Under the pieces are notes generated by a model. It worked only from the letters and a program-made list of their open reading frames with translations. It ran no database searches and was not told where the DNA came from. From positions 1 through 35,511 of the forward strand of contig CAYPJO010000013.1 in assembly GCA_964411065.1 (NCBI GenBank): DNA of 35,511 nt. Direction: 5' to 3'. This document shows, piece after piece, positions 24,467-32,816 of this stretch (position 1 is the first letter of the stretch; each line of letters opens with the position of its first letter). A program made the translations under genes and the position numbers. Source of the DNA: DYHD01 sp964411065 (GTDB lineage: Bacteria > Nitrospirota > Thermodesulfovibrionia > Thermodesulfovibrionales > Dissulfurispiraceae).

Positions 24467-26044
24467 ATGAAAGTACTTGTATCTGACAATATATCTCCAA
24501 AGGGGATCGAAATTTTAAAAAATTCGGGTTTTGAAGTTGATGTTAAGGTTGGATTGAAGCCTGAAGAGCTTAAAGATGTAATAAAGGATTATAGTGCGAT
24601 AATAATTAGGAGCGCCACAAAGTTAACTGCAGATATAATCGAAAACGCAAATAATCTCAAAGTTATTGGTAGAGCTGGCTCAGGACTTGATAATATTGAT
24701 AGGGTAGCTGCAACAAAAAAGGGAATTGTGGTGATGAATACCCCCGGGGGTAATACAATCACCACAGCAGAGCATACTATTGCTATGTTGTTTGCTATCG
24801 CAAGAAAGATACCTCAAGCAAATGCTTCAATGATCGCTGGCAAGTGGGATAAAAAGAAGTTTATGGGTGTAGAACTTTACAACAAAACTCTTGGTATAAT
24901 CGGACTTGGTAGAATTGGGACAGAGGTAGCTCGCAGATGTCAGGGGTTGGGAATGCATATAATTGCTTATGATCCATTTATCAGTGAAGAAAAAGCTATA
25001 GAGCTGGGAATTGAAAAACTTGAACTTGATGAACTACTTAAGAAAGCTGATTTTATAACTATTCACACTCCTTTAACTCAAGAAACTAAAAATCTTATAA
25101 ATAAGAAAACTATTAGCAAAATGAAGGATGGTGTCTTTATCATAAACTGTGCAAGAGGTGGCATTATTAATGAAGCTGATCTTTTAGCGGCTTTAGAGAG
25201 TGGCAAGATTGGTGGAGCCGCTATTGATGTATTTGAAAAAGAACCACCAGAAAACAATCCTTTAGTTACTCATGAAAAGGTTGTTTGCACACCTCATCTT
25301 GGGGCATCAACAAAGGAAGCTCAAGAGAATGTTGCTATCGCAGTTGCTGAACAGATAAGGGATTATTTACTCTATGGAACTATCAGACATGCTGTAAATT
25401 TTCCATCTATTCCAGCCGATCAGCTCAGTACATTAAATCCTTATATAGTATTGGCAGAGAACATGGGTAGTTTTGCCAGTCAAATGTTTGAAGAAGGTAT
25501 AAAAGAGCTTAATCTTGAATACAGAGGTGAAGCATCAAACTTGACAACTTCTCCCCTTACGGCAGCAGCTCTTAAGGGTTTATTTTCTCCTATACTTCAT
25601 GAAACAGTTAATTTTATCAATTCACCTTTTATTGCTAAAGAAAGAGGTATAGAAATTCAAGAAACGAAAAGTCAGGATGCTGGTGACTATTACAGCATGA
25701 TAGTTATGACTTTAAAATCCACAAGAAGAAGTTTTACAGTTGCTGGGACACTTTTCAGTAAAAAAGATCCCAGAATTGTTAAGGTCAATAAATTTAATGT
25801 TGAAATAACTCCTGAAGGCAATATGCTTTTTATTTACAATAACGATAAACCAGGTGTGATCGGAAACATCGGCACTTTATTGGGCAAGAATGGCATAAAT
25901 ATTGGTAGAATGCATTTTAGCAGAGAAACTCCAGGAGGTCTTGCTATCTCTGTAGTAAACGTTGATACTCCAGTAGACGATAGAATAATAGAAGAACTAA
26001 AAGAGCTTCCTAACATTCTTGATGTGAAGCGATTATATTTCTAA
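24467..26044 (+). CDS. serA: D-3-phosphoglycerate dehydrogenase
   Basis: A 525-residue long-form SerA, the first enzyme of serine synthesis. In order: substrate-binding domain part 1 (VGRAGSGLDNID-type segment, here VIGRAGSGLDNI), NAD-binding domain with GLGRIG at about 146-151, catalytic arginine in CARGGI, glutamate in DVFEKEPP and histidine in TPHLGAST, then the intervening domain and a C-terminal ACT domain (NDKPGVIGNIGTLLG) that normally binds serine for feedback control. I start at ATG 24467, preceded by GAGGGGG, instead of ATG 24449, which would add six residues with no Shine-Dalgarno sequence. It follows the aminotransferase by 40 bases. Confidence 0.96.
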   Translation: MKVLVSDNISPKGIEILKNSGFEVDVKVGLKPEELKDVIKDYSAIIIRSATKLTADIIENANNLKVIGRAGSGLDNIDRVAATKKGIVVMNTPGGNTITTAEHTIAMLFAIARKIPQANASMIAGKWDKKKFMGVELYNKTLGIIGLGRIGTEVARRCQGLGMHIIAYDPFISEEKAIELGIEKLELDELLKKADFITIHTPLTQETKNLINKKTISKMKDGVFIINCARGGIINEADLLAALESGKIGGAAIDVFEKEPPENNPLVTHEKVVCTPHLGASTKEAQENVAIAVAEQIRDYLLYGTIRHAVNFPSIPADQLSTLNPYIVLAENMGSFASQMFEEGIKELNLEYRGEASNLTTSPLTAAALKGLFSPILHETVNFINSPFIAKERGIEIQETKSQDAGDYYSMIVMTLKSTRRSFTVAGTLFSKKDPRIVKVNKFNVEITPEGNMLFIYNNDKPGVIGNIGTLLGKNGINIGRMHFSRETPGGLAISVVNVDTPVDDRIIEELKELPNILDVKRLYF

Positions 26045-26083
26045 TTTTTTCGATATTAAAAAGTCAATTCGAAGAGGTATCAA

Positions 26084-27367
26084 ATGTCTACACTCGTTTT
26101 AGTAGGAATTCAATGGGGTGATGAAGGTAAAGGGAAACTGGTAGATTTCTTTACAGAAAAGGCGGACTTAGTAGTTAGATTTCAAGGTGGTAATAATGCT
26201 GGGCATACTATCGTTGTTGACGGTGAAAAATATATTCTTCATTTAATACCTTCTGGCATTTTACACAAAGACAAAAAATGTGTAATAGGTAACGGTGTAG
26301 TAATAGACCCTGCAATTCTTCTTACAGAAATTGAGAATCTTAAGAAGAGAGGAATTGATACAAGCAAAAGGTTATTCATATCAAAGACAGCTCATTTAAT
26401 AATGCCCTATCATATTCAGATAGAAAAAGTGTTTGAAAGGGATAAGAAATTAGGTACTACTGGTAGGGGTATTGGTCCAGCCTATACAGACAAAATTGCA
26501 AGAAGTGGCATAAGGGTAATAGATCTATTCTATCCAGAAATCCTTTTCGAGAAAATTAGCTCGAACCTTAATTTAATGAATTTTTTACTAGAGAACCTTT
26601 ATAAAACTATGCCTTTAAAAGCCGACGAGATTTGTAATCTCTATTTAAAATACGGTCAAGATCTCTCAAAGGATGCATATATTGTTGATACTGATATAAT
26701 GTTAAATGATGCGATTGATGCTGGTAATAACATACTTTTTGAAGGAGCACAGGGAACTCTATTAGATATTGATCACGGAACCTATCCCTTTGTCACTTCT
26801 TCTAATACAATTGCTGGAGGAGTATGCACAGGGGCTGGCATAAGTCCTCTTAAAATTAATAAAATTCTTGGCGTAGCAAAGGCATATACTACAAGGGTTG
26901 GTGAAGGCCCCTTCCCTACGGAGATCAAAGATACCCTCGGTGAGTGTATAAGAAAAAAGGGTGGGGAATATGGGGCGACAACAGGAAGACCAAGAAGGTG
27001 CGGTTGGTTAGATTTAGTTGCTCTAAAATATGCTATAAGGTTGAATGGACTTACAGGAGTTGCTATTACAAAACTTGATGTTTTAGACGGGCTCGATAAA
27101 GTGAAACTCTGTATAGGTTATAAATATAATGATACCATTTTCCACGATTTCCCTAAGGAGTTAGAGGTGCTCAATAGATGCGAACCCATATATGAGGAAT
27201 TAAATGGTTGGAGAGAAAGTACTTCAGGGGTAAGAGATTTTGAAAAACTTCCTGTGAATGCGAAGAGATATTTAAGTGAGATAGAAAAATTTATAAAGAC
27301 TAAGATTCAAGTTATATCTACTGGGCAGAAAAGAGAAGATACAATAATAATTGAAAAGATTTTTTAA
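26084..27367 (+). CDS. purA: Adenylosuccinate synthetase
   Basis: A 427-residue enzyme joining IMP and aspartate with GTP to give adenylosuccinate in AMP synthesis. The GTP-binding GIQWGDEGKGK at the N-terminus, the catalytic histidine in NNAGHTIVVDG, the segment TTGRGIGPAY, FEGAQGTLLDIDHGTYPFVT and the C-terminal loop GATTGRPRRCGWLD are intact. Length is normal. AGAGG lies upstream of the ATG. It is 39 bases after serA, probably in the same transcript. Confidence 0.98.
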   Translation: MSTLVLVGIQWGDEGKGKLVDFFTEKADLVVRFQGGNNAGHTIVVDGEKYILHLIPSGILHKDKKCVIGNGVVIDPAILLTEIENLKKRGIDTSKRLFISKTAHLIMPYHIQIEKVFERDKKLGTTGRGIGPAYTDKIARSGIRVIDLFYPEILFEKISSNLNLMNFLLENLYKTMPLKADEICNLYLKYGQDLSKDAYIVDTDIMLNDAIDAGNNILFEGAQGTLLDIDHGTYPFVTSSNTIAGGVCTGAGISPLKINKILGVAKAYTTRVGEGPFPTEIKDTLGECIRKKGGEYGATTGRPRRCGWLDLVALKYAIRLNGLTGVAITKLDVLDGLDKVKLCIGYKYNDTIFHDFPKELEVLNRCEPIYEELNGWRESTSGVRDFEKLPVNAKRYLSEIEKFIKTKIQVISTGQKREDTIIIEKIF

Positions 27368-27395
27368 GATATTTTCTACCTTTATCTTTTAGAGT

Positions 27396-28106
27396 ATGTT
27401 TTTTGATTTAATATTGAACAGTATCTACCCCTCTCAGTGTCCAGTCTGTTATGGAAGCTCTGATTCATATAAATATAACCCATTGTGCATTAAATGCTGG
27501 GATGAGATCAAAAAATATGATGGTCCAGCATGCAAGATATGCGGCATACCATCAATTTCAGAATACACTATGTTTTGTGGTTCATGCCAAAAGATTCCAC
27601 CTCCTTTTACTCAAATTATTTATTATGGTCTCTATGAGGGTAACCTGAGAAAGGCAATTCATCTTTTTAAATTCTTAAAGATTAAAAGACTGGCAACTCA
27701 GCTGGGAAGATTACTTATTCAACTTTCTATTCCAAAGGCTGATTATATAATACCTGTGCCTTTACATATAAAAAGGTTAAGGGAGCGTGAGTTTAATCAA
27801 ACTGCCCTTCTTGGTAATGTTTTAGCAAAAGAACTTGGTATAAAATTATTGTTGAATGAGTTAATTAAGATTAAAGAAACGATCCCTCAGACTTCTTTAA
27901 ATAGAGAAGAACGGATGAAAGAAGTAAAAAATGTCTTTGTTTTTAATAGTAATAAAATTAGAGGTTGTGATATACTCCTGGTAGATGATGTCATCACCTC
28001 TGGAGCTACTGTAAGGGAATGTTCCAGAGTGCTCAAAAAAGCTGGGGCTAAAAATGTGACTATATTGGCTTTGGCACATTCAGTCCCTGCTGATTTAAAT
28101 AATTAA
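27396..28106 (+). CDS. comF: ComF family phosphoribosyltransferase-like protein
   Basis: A 236-residue protein. The N-terminus has two Cys4 zinc-binding sets (Cys15, 18, 31, 34 and Cys46, 49, 61, 64). The C-terminal part is a type I phosphoribosyltransferase fold with the PRPP-binding loop ILLVDDVITSGAT. Family members are linked to DNA uptake in naturally competent bacteria, but the gene is widespread and its reaction is not established. No other competence gene is present here. It starts 28 bases after purA. Confidence 0.92.
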   Translation: MFFDLILNSIYPSQCPVCYGSSDSYKYNPLCIKCWDEIKKYDGPACKICGIPSISEYTMFCGSCQKIPPPFTQIIYYGLYEGNLRKAIHLFKFLKIKRLATQLGRLLIQLSIPKADYIIPVPLHIKRLREREFNQTALLGNVLAKELGIKLLLNELIKIKETIPQTSLNREERMKEVKNVFVFNSNKIRGCDILLVDDVITSGATVRECSRVLKKAGAKNVTILALAHSVPADLNN

Positions 28107-28115
28107 AAAGATATT

Positions 28116-29243
28116 ATGAGAAAGACAGCCTTCATATACACTCATGAATTCTCAAAATTTAATTATGGAATTTCTCACCCTTTACGAATAATGAGATTAA
28201 AATTAACCTACGAATTAATTAATGCTTATGGTTTATTATCCCTTAGGAATACTCGGTTTATCGAGGCTCAACAAGCAACAGATGAGGAGCTTTATCTATT
28301 TCATGATAAAAAATATATTGAGTGCCTAAAAGCACTAAATGAAGGGAAGCCACATAACGATGCCCACTATTACGGCATTGGCGCTGGAGATAATCCAGCC
28401 TTTAAGGGGCTTTTAGATTGGTCTCGCTGGCATACTGGCGCTACACTCCAGGCTGTTGAGCTCGTTGATAGTGGTGAAGTCGATATAGCTTTCAATATTG
28501 CAGGCGGGCTTCACCATGCTATGCCCTCAAAAGCTTCAGGTTTTTGTTATGTCAATGATCCTGCAATAGGTATTACCTATCTTCTTAAACGGGGGAGAAA
28601 AGTAGCTTACATTGATATAGATGCCCATCACGGTGATGGAGTCCAGGATGCATTTTATGGAACCAACAATGTTTTGACTATATCTATTCATGAGACTGGG
28701 AAATTTCTTTTTCCAGGAACAGGTTTTGAGTCAGAGACTGGCGTTGGTAAAGGGGATGGTTACTCCTTGAATATTCCTTTACCTCCCTATTCAGATGACG
28801 AAGTTCTACTCTATGTTTTTGACGAGATAGTTCCTATAGCCTTAGAAAGGTTCAAGCCTGACATAATTTTAACTCAATTGGGGGTTGATTCTCTCCGTGG
28901 CGATCCCTTAGCTCATCTTAATGTTACTAATTTGGGATTTAGTTCGATTATTTCAAAAATAAAAGAGATAAACACAAGGTGGGTAGCCTTAGGGGGTGGG
29001 GGATATGATATAACTAATGTTGTAAGAGGATGGACACTTGCATGGGCAATAATGAACGATCAGGAACTGCAGGATGAAATACCTGAAGAATTTATAAAAA
29101 AATATTCTTCACAAGGGTTTAATGCCAAGAGATTAAGAGATGAAAGGTATGTTGAAAAAGGCTGGCAGAAGGAAAAGATGATGTTAGAGGTAAAAAGAAT
29201 TATTGATTTTCTTAAGAATAATGTTATCTGTAAGATAGGTTGA
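28116..29243 (+). CDS. Histone deacetylase-like (AcuC family) zinc deacetylase
   Basis: A 375-residue class I HDAC-type enzyme. The catalytic pair His-His lies in GGLHHAMPSKASGFCYVND, two zinc ligands are in DIDAHHGDGVQD, the third zinc ligand is in QLGVDSLRGDPLAH, and the active-site tyrosine is in GGGGYDI. It would remove acetyl groups from lysine or a small amide; bacterial AcuC acts on acetyl-CoA synthetase, but no acs gene is present here. It lies 9 bases after comF. The substrate is not predictable. Confidence 0.93.
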   Translation: MRKTAFIYTHEFSKFNYGISHPLRIMRLKLTYELINAYGLLSLRNTRFIEAQQATDEELYLFHDKKYIECLKALNEGKPHNDAHYYGIGAGDNPAFKGLLDWSRWHTGATLQAVELVDSGEVDIAFNIAGGLHHAMPSKASGFCYVNDPAIGITYLLKRGRKVAYIDIDAHHGDGVQDAFYGTNNVLTISIHETGKFLFPGTGFESETGVGKGDGYSLNIPLPPYSDDEVLLYVFDEIVPIALERFKPDIILTQLGVDSLRGDPLAHLNVTNLGFSSIISKIKEINTRWVALGGGGYDITNVVRGWTLAWAIMNDQELQDEIPEEFIKKYSSQGFNAKRLRDERYVEKGWQKEKMMLEVKRIIDFLKNNVICKIG

Positions 29244-29275
29244 TTTAAACTATATATATAAGTTGATTTATGTAG

Positions 29276-29821
29276 ATGCAGAATAAAGAAATTGTAATAT
29301 ATGACACCAAAGAGGGGATGCAAGCCCATCAAGAGCTTTTTAGACTGCCTGCTTCTGTATATCTTAATTTAACCTTATTAAAGGAACCAATTGTTCAAAG
29401 AGATTTATCACTTAATTCCAGTAGTAACCTGCGTCAGTCTTTTTATGTAAGTATAATTGGAATGATAGGTAAGATAAACACTCTTCCATATCCTTACAAC
29501 TTAACTATACATTTCGTTTTAAACTGGGAACTTATGAGCAGATTAGCCACCTGGTGCTTTGACAGGACGCTTGAGAGAGATTTGATAGATCTTTTATCTG
29601 ATATTGGTATCATCAATATATACGATATTAATTCTCTTAAAGATGCAACTATTGAAGAGGTCTTTCTTTTCCTTTTGAACAACTATAAATTTGGGGTCCT
29701 AAGAAAGGTCTGCCAGATCGCCAGAGACAATATTGTAGGTCTTATAGAGATTAAATCTTTTCAGGTATTATGTCATATCTTCTCTAATCACACAAAGACA
29801 ATTGTTGCCAGTAGTCTTTGA
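29276..29821 (+). CDS. Protein of unknown function
   Basis: A 181-residue protein that I do not recognise. It has no signal peptide or membrane segment; the N-terminal 90 residues are mixed alpha/beta, and the C-terminal half is helical and hydrophobic, with scattered single cysteines (in TWCFD, RKVCQI, VLCHIF) that form no evident metal motif. The start ATG 29276 has no Shine-Dalgarno sequence; an internal ATG at 29318 has GAGGGG directly against it, which is too close. Codon and amino acid use look genuine, and it is flanked by the HDAC-like gene (32 bases) and a radical SAM gene (92 bases), so a joint role is possible. Confidence 0.7.
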   Translation: MQNKEIVIYDTKEGMQAHQELFRLPASVYLNLTLLKEPIVQRDLSLNSSSNLRQSFYVSIIGMIGKINTLPYPYNLTIHFVLNWELMSRLATWCFDRTLERDLIDLLSDIGIINIYDINSLKDATIEEVFLFLLNNYKFGVLRKVCQIARDNIVGLIEIKSFQVLCHIFSNHTKTIVASSL

Positions 29822-29828
29822 AGATGTT

Positions 29829-29868
29829 AAGGCCGCCTTAGTTTAAAGGCTAGATTAAAAGGCGCCTT
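29829..29868. repeat. Inverted repeat between the unknown gene and the radical SAM gene
   Basis: AAGG (29829-29832) and CGCCTT (29834-29839) pair with AAGGCG (29859-29864) and CCTT (29865-29868), leaving C29833 bulged, around a 19-base loop. The GC-rich arms stand out in this AT-rich DNA. There is no T-run after it, so it may be an attenuator, an RNA-processing site or an inefficient terminator. Confidence 0.55.
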
Positions 29869-29913
29869 TAGATAAGAGATGGAATTTTTTAGAAGTTTAT
29901 TTATAAATGATAA

Positions 29914-30951
29914 ATGCCAAAAATTAAAGTTATACCCACTCCTATCTCCATTGGCTTGATTCTCTCATATAGGTGTAATGCTACATGTAGGCATTGTATC
30001 TATGCCTGCTCCCCAAAGTGGCCCTCCGATTGGATTTCCGAAGAAGCTCTTCATAGGATATTTCAACAGCTTTCTGGGAAATTACTGCCCCATATTTATG
30101 GGCCTAACTTTACAGGTTTAAACTCTGGTTTACATTTTACAGGCGGGGAACCTTTTTTAAATTTCGAACTTCTTTGTAAAGCTGCGGAACTAGCAGATAG
30201 ATATAAGATACCTTCTACCTTTGTTGAAACTAATTGCTTTTGGGCTACCGATGACAAAACTACAAAGGAGAAACTTCTAACTCTAAAAAAGATAGGACTG
30301 AAGGGTATAATGATTTCTGTAAACCCCTTTTATCTCGAATATGTTCCCTTCGAAAAGACCGATAGAGCTATTAGAATTAGTCTTGATATTTTTGGTAGAA
30401 ATGTGATGGTGTATCAGTTGGAATATTTTAGAAGATTTAAACAATGGGGCCTCAAAGAAAATGTTTCTTTAGAGGAATACCTAAGTTTAGAAAATAAAGA
30501 AAATTTTCTTAGAAATGTAGAATTCTTTCCCACAGGCAGAGCACCTTATAGATTAAAAGATTTATTAAAAGATTTCTATCCTCCTAGATCTGCAGAAAAC
30601 TTTTTTCAAGAGAAGTGTTTAACTCCTTTTATAAGGAATTGGCACAATCATATAGACAATTATTGTAATTTCATAACAGGTTTTTGTAGTGGTATATCTC
30701 TTGGTGATAGCAGAGAACTGGATAGACTCTTGAAAGAAGGTATAAACATTGAAAGGTTCCCAATTCTCGGTTTTCTTATGGAAGATAATCTCAAGGGTCT
30801 TTATGATTTTGCGAAGATCAGAGGATTCAAAGAAAATAGCGAAGGTTATATCTCAAAGTGCCATTTATGCATTGATATAAGAAAACATTTAGCCCTTCAC
30901 TATGATTTTGAGGAATTGAGACCCTTAGAATTTTATAAACACCTATATTAA
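29914..30951 (+). CDS. Radical SAM protein with C-terminal cysteine cluster
   Basis: A 345-residue radical SAM enzyme. The [4Fe-4S] motif is CxxxCxxC at Cys21, Cys25 and Cys28, and the SAM-binding TGGEP is at 76-80. The C-terminal third carries further cysteines (235, 251, 258, 316, 319, the last two as CHLC), consistent with an auxiliary iron-sulphur cluster of SPASM/twitch type, but the spacing is not the classic one. Such proteins often modify peptides or proteins. It follows the unknown 181-residue protein. The start has no strong Shine-Dalgarno sequence. The substrate is unknown. Confidence 0.87.
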   Translation: MPKIKVIPTPISIGLILSYRCNATCRHCIYACSPKWPSDWISEEALHRIFQQLSGKLLPHIYGPNFTGLNSGLHFTGGEPFLNFELLCKAAELADRYKIPSTFVETNCFWATDDKTTKEKLLTLKKIGLKGIMISVNPFYLEYVPFEKTDRAIRISLDIFGRNVMVYQLEYFRRFKQWGLKENVSLEEYLSLENKENFLRNVEFFPTGRAPYRLKDLLKDFYPPRSAENFFQEKCLTPFIRNWHNHIDNYCNFITGFCSGISLGDSRELDRLLKEGINIERFPILGFLMEDNLKGLYDFAKIRGFKENSEGYISKCHLCIDIRKHLALHYDFEELRPLEFYKHLY

Positions 30952-30990
30952 GTTGATAGGGTTATATTAAAAAGTACGGCAAGTTATAAA

Positions 30991-31701
30991 TCAAAACTTA
31001 ACTCCTAAATTAGGGAATAGAATTGCAAGATAAGCAAGTTTATCGAGAAGGAGTAAAATGCCAAAGCTAATTAGAATAACTCCGCTTATTATTGTTACGC
31101 CCCTGATAAAATAAGTCAGTTTACGGCTATAGGTGAAAAAAATATTTATAGCAAAAGCTGATAACAAAAAGGGCAATGCTAAACCAGCAGAATAGATACC
31201 CAATAATTGTAAGCCGAAAGTTGTTGTTCCTTGAGAGCTTGTGTATATCAGTATGGTAGCCAAGATTGGTCCGATGCAGGGTGTCCAGCCTGCTGCAAAG
31301 CTCATACCGATTAGAAAAGCACCCATGAAGCCTGCTGGACCTCTATAAATATTAAATCTCTTTTCTTTCATGAGAAAATCGACTTTGATTAAACCTGTTA
31401 AAAATAAACCTAACAGGATTGTAATTAGCCCACCCACAATCCTGAGGTAATCCTGATATTTTATGAGAAGACCACCTATAAAAGATGAGGAAGCGCCGAG
31501 AGTAATGAAAATGGTCGAAAATCCGGCAATAAAAGCAGTGGTGCTGAAAAATATCCTTGGACTATTCTTTGAGTCTTTAATCTCCTCTACTGATAAGCCT
31601 GTAACAAAAGAGATATATACGGGTACTAAAGGTAGAACGCAAGGTGAGAGGAATGACATGACACCTGCAAAGAAAGCAAGAGTGAATGTGACTTCAGTCA
31701 T
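30991..31701 (-). CDS. ccdA: CcdA-type thiol-disulphide transmembrane transporter
   Basis: A 236-residue membrane protein with about six helices. The redox cysteines Cys21 (FLSPCVLPLVP) and Cys142 (GWTPCIGPILA) match the pair that carries electrons across the membrane in CcdA and the DsbD core. It would pass reducing power from cytoplasmic thioredoxin to periplasmic thiol proteins, for cytochrome c maturation or disulphide repair. No cytochrome c maturation gene is in the window. It is the last gene of the minus-strand redox/Moco cluster, 106 bases after mogA. Confidence 0.93.
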   Translation of the reverse strand: MTEVTFTLAFFAGVMSFLSPCVLPLVPVYISFVTGLSVEEIKDSKNSPRIFFSTTAFIAGFSTIFITLGASSSFIGGLLIKYQDYLRIVGGLITILLGLFLTGLIKVDFLMKEKRFNIYRGPAGFMGAFLIGMSFAAGWTPCIGPILATILIYTSSQGTTTFGLQLLGIYSAGLALPFLLSAFAINIFFTYSRKLTYFIRGVTIISGVILISFGILLLLDKLAYLAILFPNLGVKF

Positions 31702-31807
31702 AAGATTTCACAGTCACGAGGTGATAATAGTTTTCTAAGCCTTCAACATTCTTTGTTAAAATTAATAAAATTCAGAAATTAAATATGGAGAATCGATCAA
31801 AACTGTT

Positions 31808-32287
31808 TTATCTTGCACATTCTCGAGAATCACCCTTTATCTTCTCAATAGCATGGGGAAGAACATCGATGATTACATCAAGACCTTCTTTAACAGCGAC
31901 TGGGCTACCAGGTAAGTTTATTATTAGAGTCTGTTCTTTTATGCCTGCGATACCTCTTGATAGAATAGCTCTGCTGGTTTTTTTAAAACCCTCCATTCTC
32001 AAAGCCTCTGCAATGCCAGGAACTTCTTTTTCTATGATTTCCATGGTTGCTTCAGGGGTAACATCCCGTGGAGAAAGCCCTGTTCCACCAGTAGTCACTA
32101 CCAGATCTACATCGCCTACATATTCAAGAAGTTTATGTTTGATAAGGTCTATTTCATCAGGAACTATGTCGTAATATTTAATCTTTCCGATCTTTTTGAT
32201 AATCTCAGAGATTAATTGACCGCTCTTATCCTCTCTCTCTCCTCGTGAGCACTTATCGCTAATAGATAAAATAGCTATTTTTATCAT
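31808..32287 (-). CDS. mogA: MogA/MoaB family molybdopterin adenylyltransferase-like protein
   Basis: A 159-residue MoCF-domain protein. The signature TTGGTGLSPRDVTPEAT and the distal INLPGSPVAVKEGL match the MogA/MoaB family, which adenylates molybdopterin before metal insertion. It lies 14 bases downstream of a MOSC gene, supporting a role in molybdenum cofactor handling. MogA and MoaB cannot be told apart with certainty from sequence alone. Confidence 0.92.
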   Translation of the reverse strand: MIKIAILSISDKCSRGEREDKSGQLISEIIKKIGKIKYYDIVPDEIDLIKHKLLEYVGDVDLVVTTGGTGLSPRDVTPEATMEIIEKEVPGIAEALRMEGFKKTSRAILSRGIAGIKEQTLIINLPGSPVAVKEGLDVIIDVLPHAIEKIKGDSRECAR

Positions 32288-32301
32288 TTTTTAAACAGGT
32301 T

Positions 32302-32760
32302 TTATTGAGATTCTGAATAGACGAAAATTGGGTCTCCAACCTTTATCTTCCCACCTTTAAGAATTCTTATAAAAATACCTTCTTTTGGCATTATGCAGTC
32401 GCCAGCGGTCTCATAAATAACACATCTTTCATGACAAATTTTGCCAGTCTGACTCACTTCTCCAATAACACAGCTCGAGCCATTGCCTAACTTCAGTCTG
32501 GTACCCACCGGTAAACTTATTAGGTCAATACCTTCTGTTGTAATGTTCTCAGCGAAACCACCAGGAGATACTTCAATCCCGAGGCTCTTCATTTTTCTGA
32601 TGCTTTCTATACTAAGTAAGCTGACCTGTCTATGCCATTTAGAGGAAGCATGAGCATCCCCCTCTATCCCAAAGTTTTCAATCACTCTTACCTCAGGGAC
32701 AGGTGTTTTTGGCTGACCCTTCTTTTCGCTAATATTAATAGAAATTATTCGGGCTTCCAT
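32302..32760 (-). CDS. MOSC domain protein (stand-alone)
   Basis: A 152-residue single MOSC domain. The conserved cysteine region reads QTGKICHERCVIY followed by AGDCIMPKEGIFIRILKGG, typical of stand-alone MOSC proteins, the family named after the Moco sulphurase C-terminus and proposed to carry sulphur or cofactor to molybdoenzymes. The tandem MOSC-mogA arrangement is common in anaerobes. No molybdoenzyme gene is in the window, so its client is elsewhere. Confidence 0.92.
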   Translation of the reverse strand: MEARIISINISEKKGQPKTPVPEVRVIENFGIEGDAHASSKWHRQVSLLSIESIRKMKSLGIEVSPGGFAENITTEGIDLISLPVGTRLKLGNGSSCVIGEVSQTGKICHERCVIYETAGDCIMPKEGIFIRILKGGKIKVGDPIFVYSESQ

Positions 32761-32816
32761 GCTTTTTACTTTATCATAATTTATATTATTAAGTCATTAT
32801 AAGAAATTGTGGAAAT

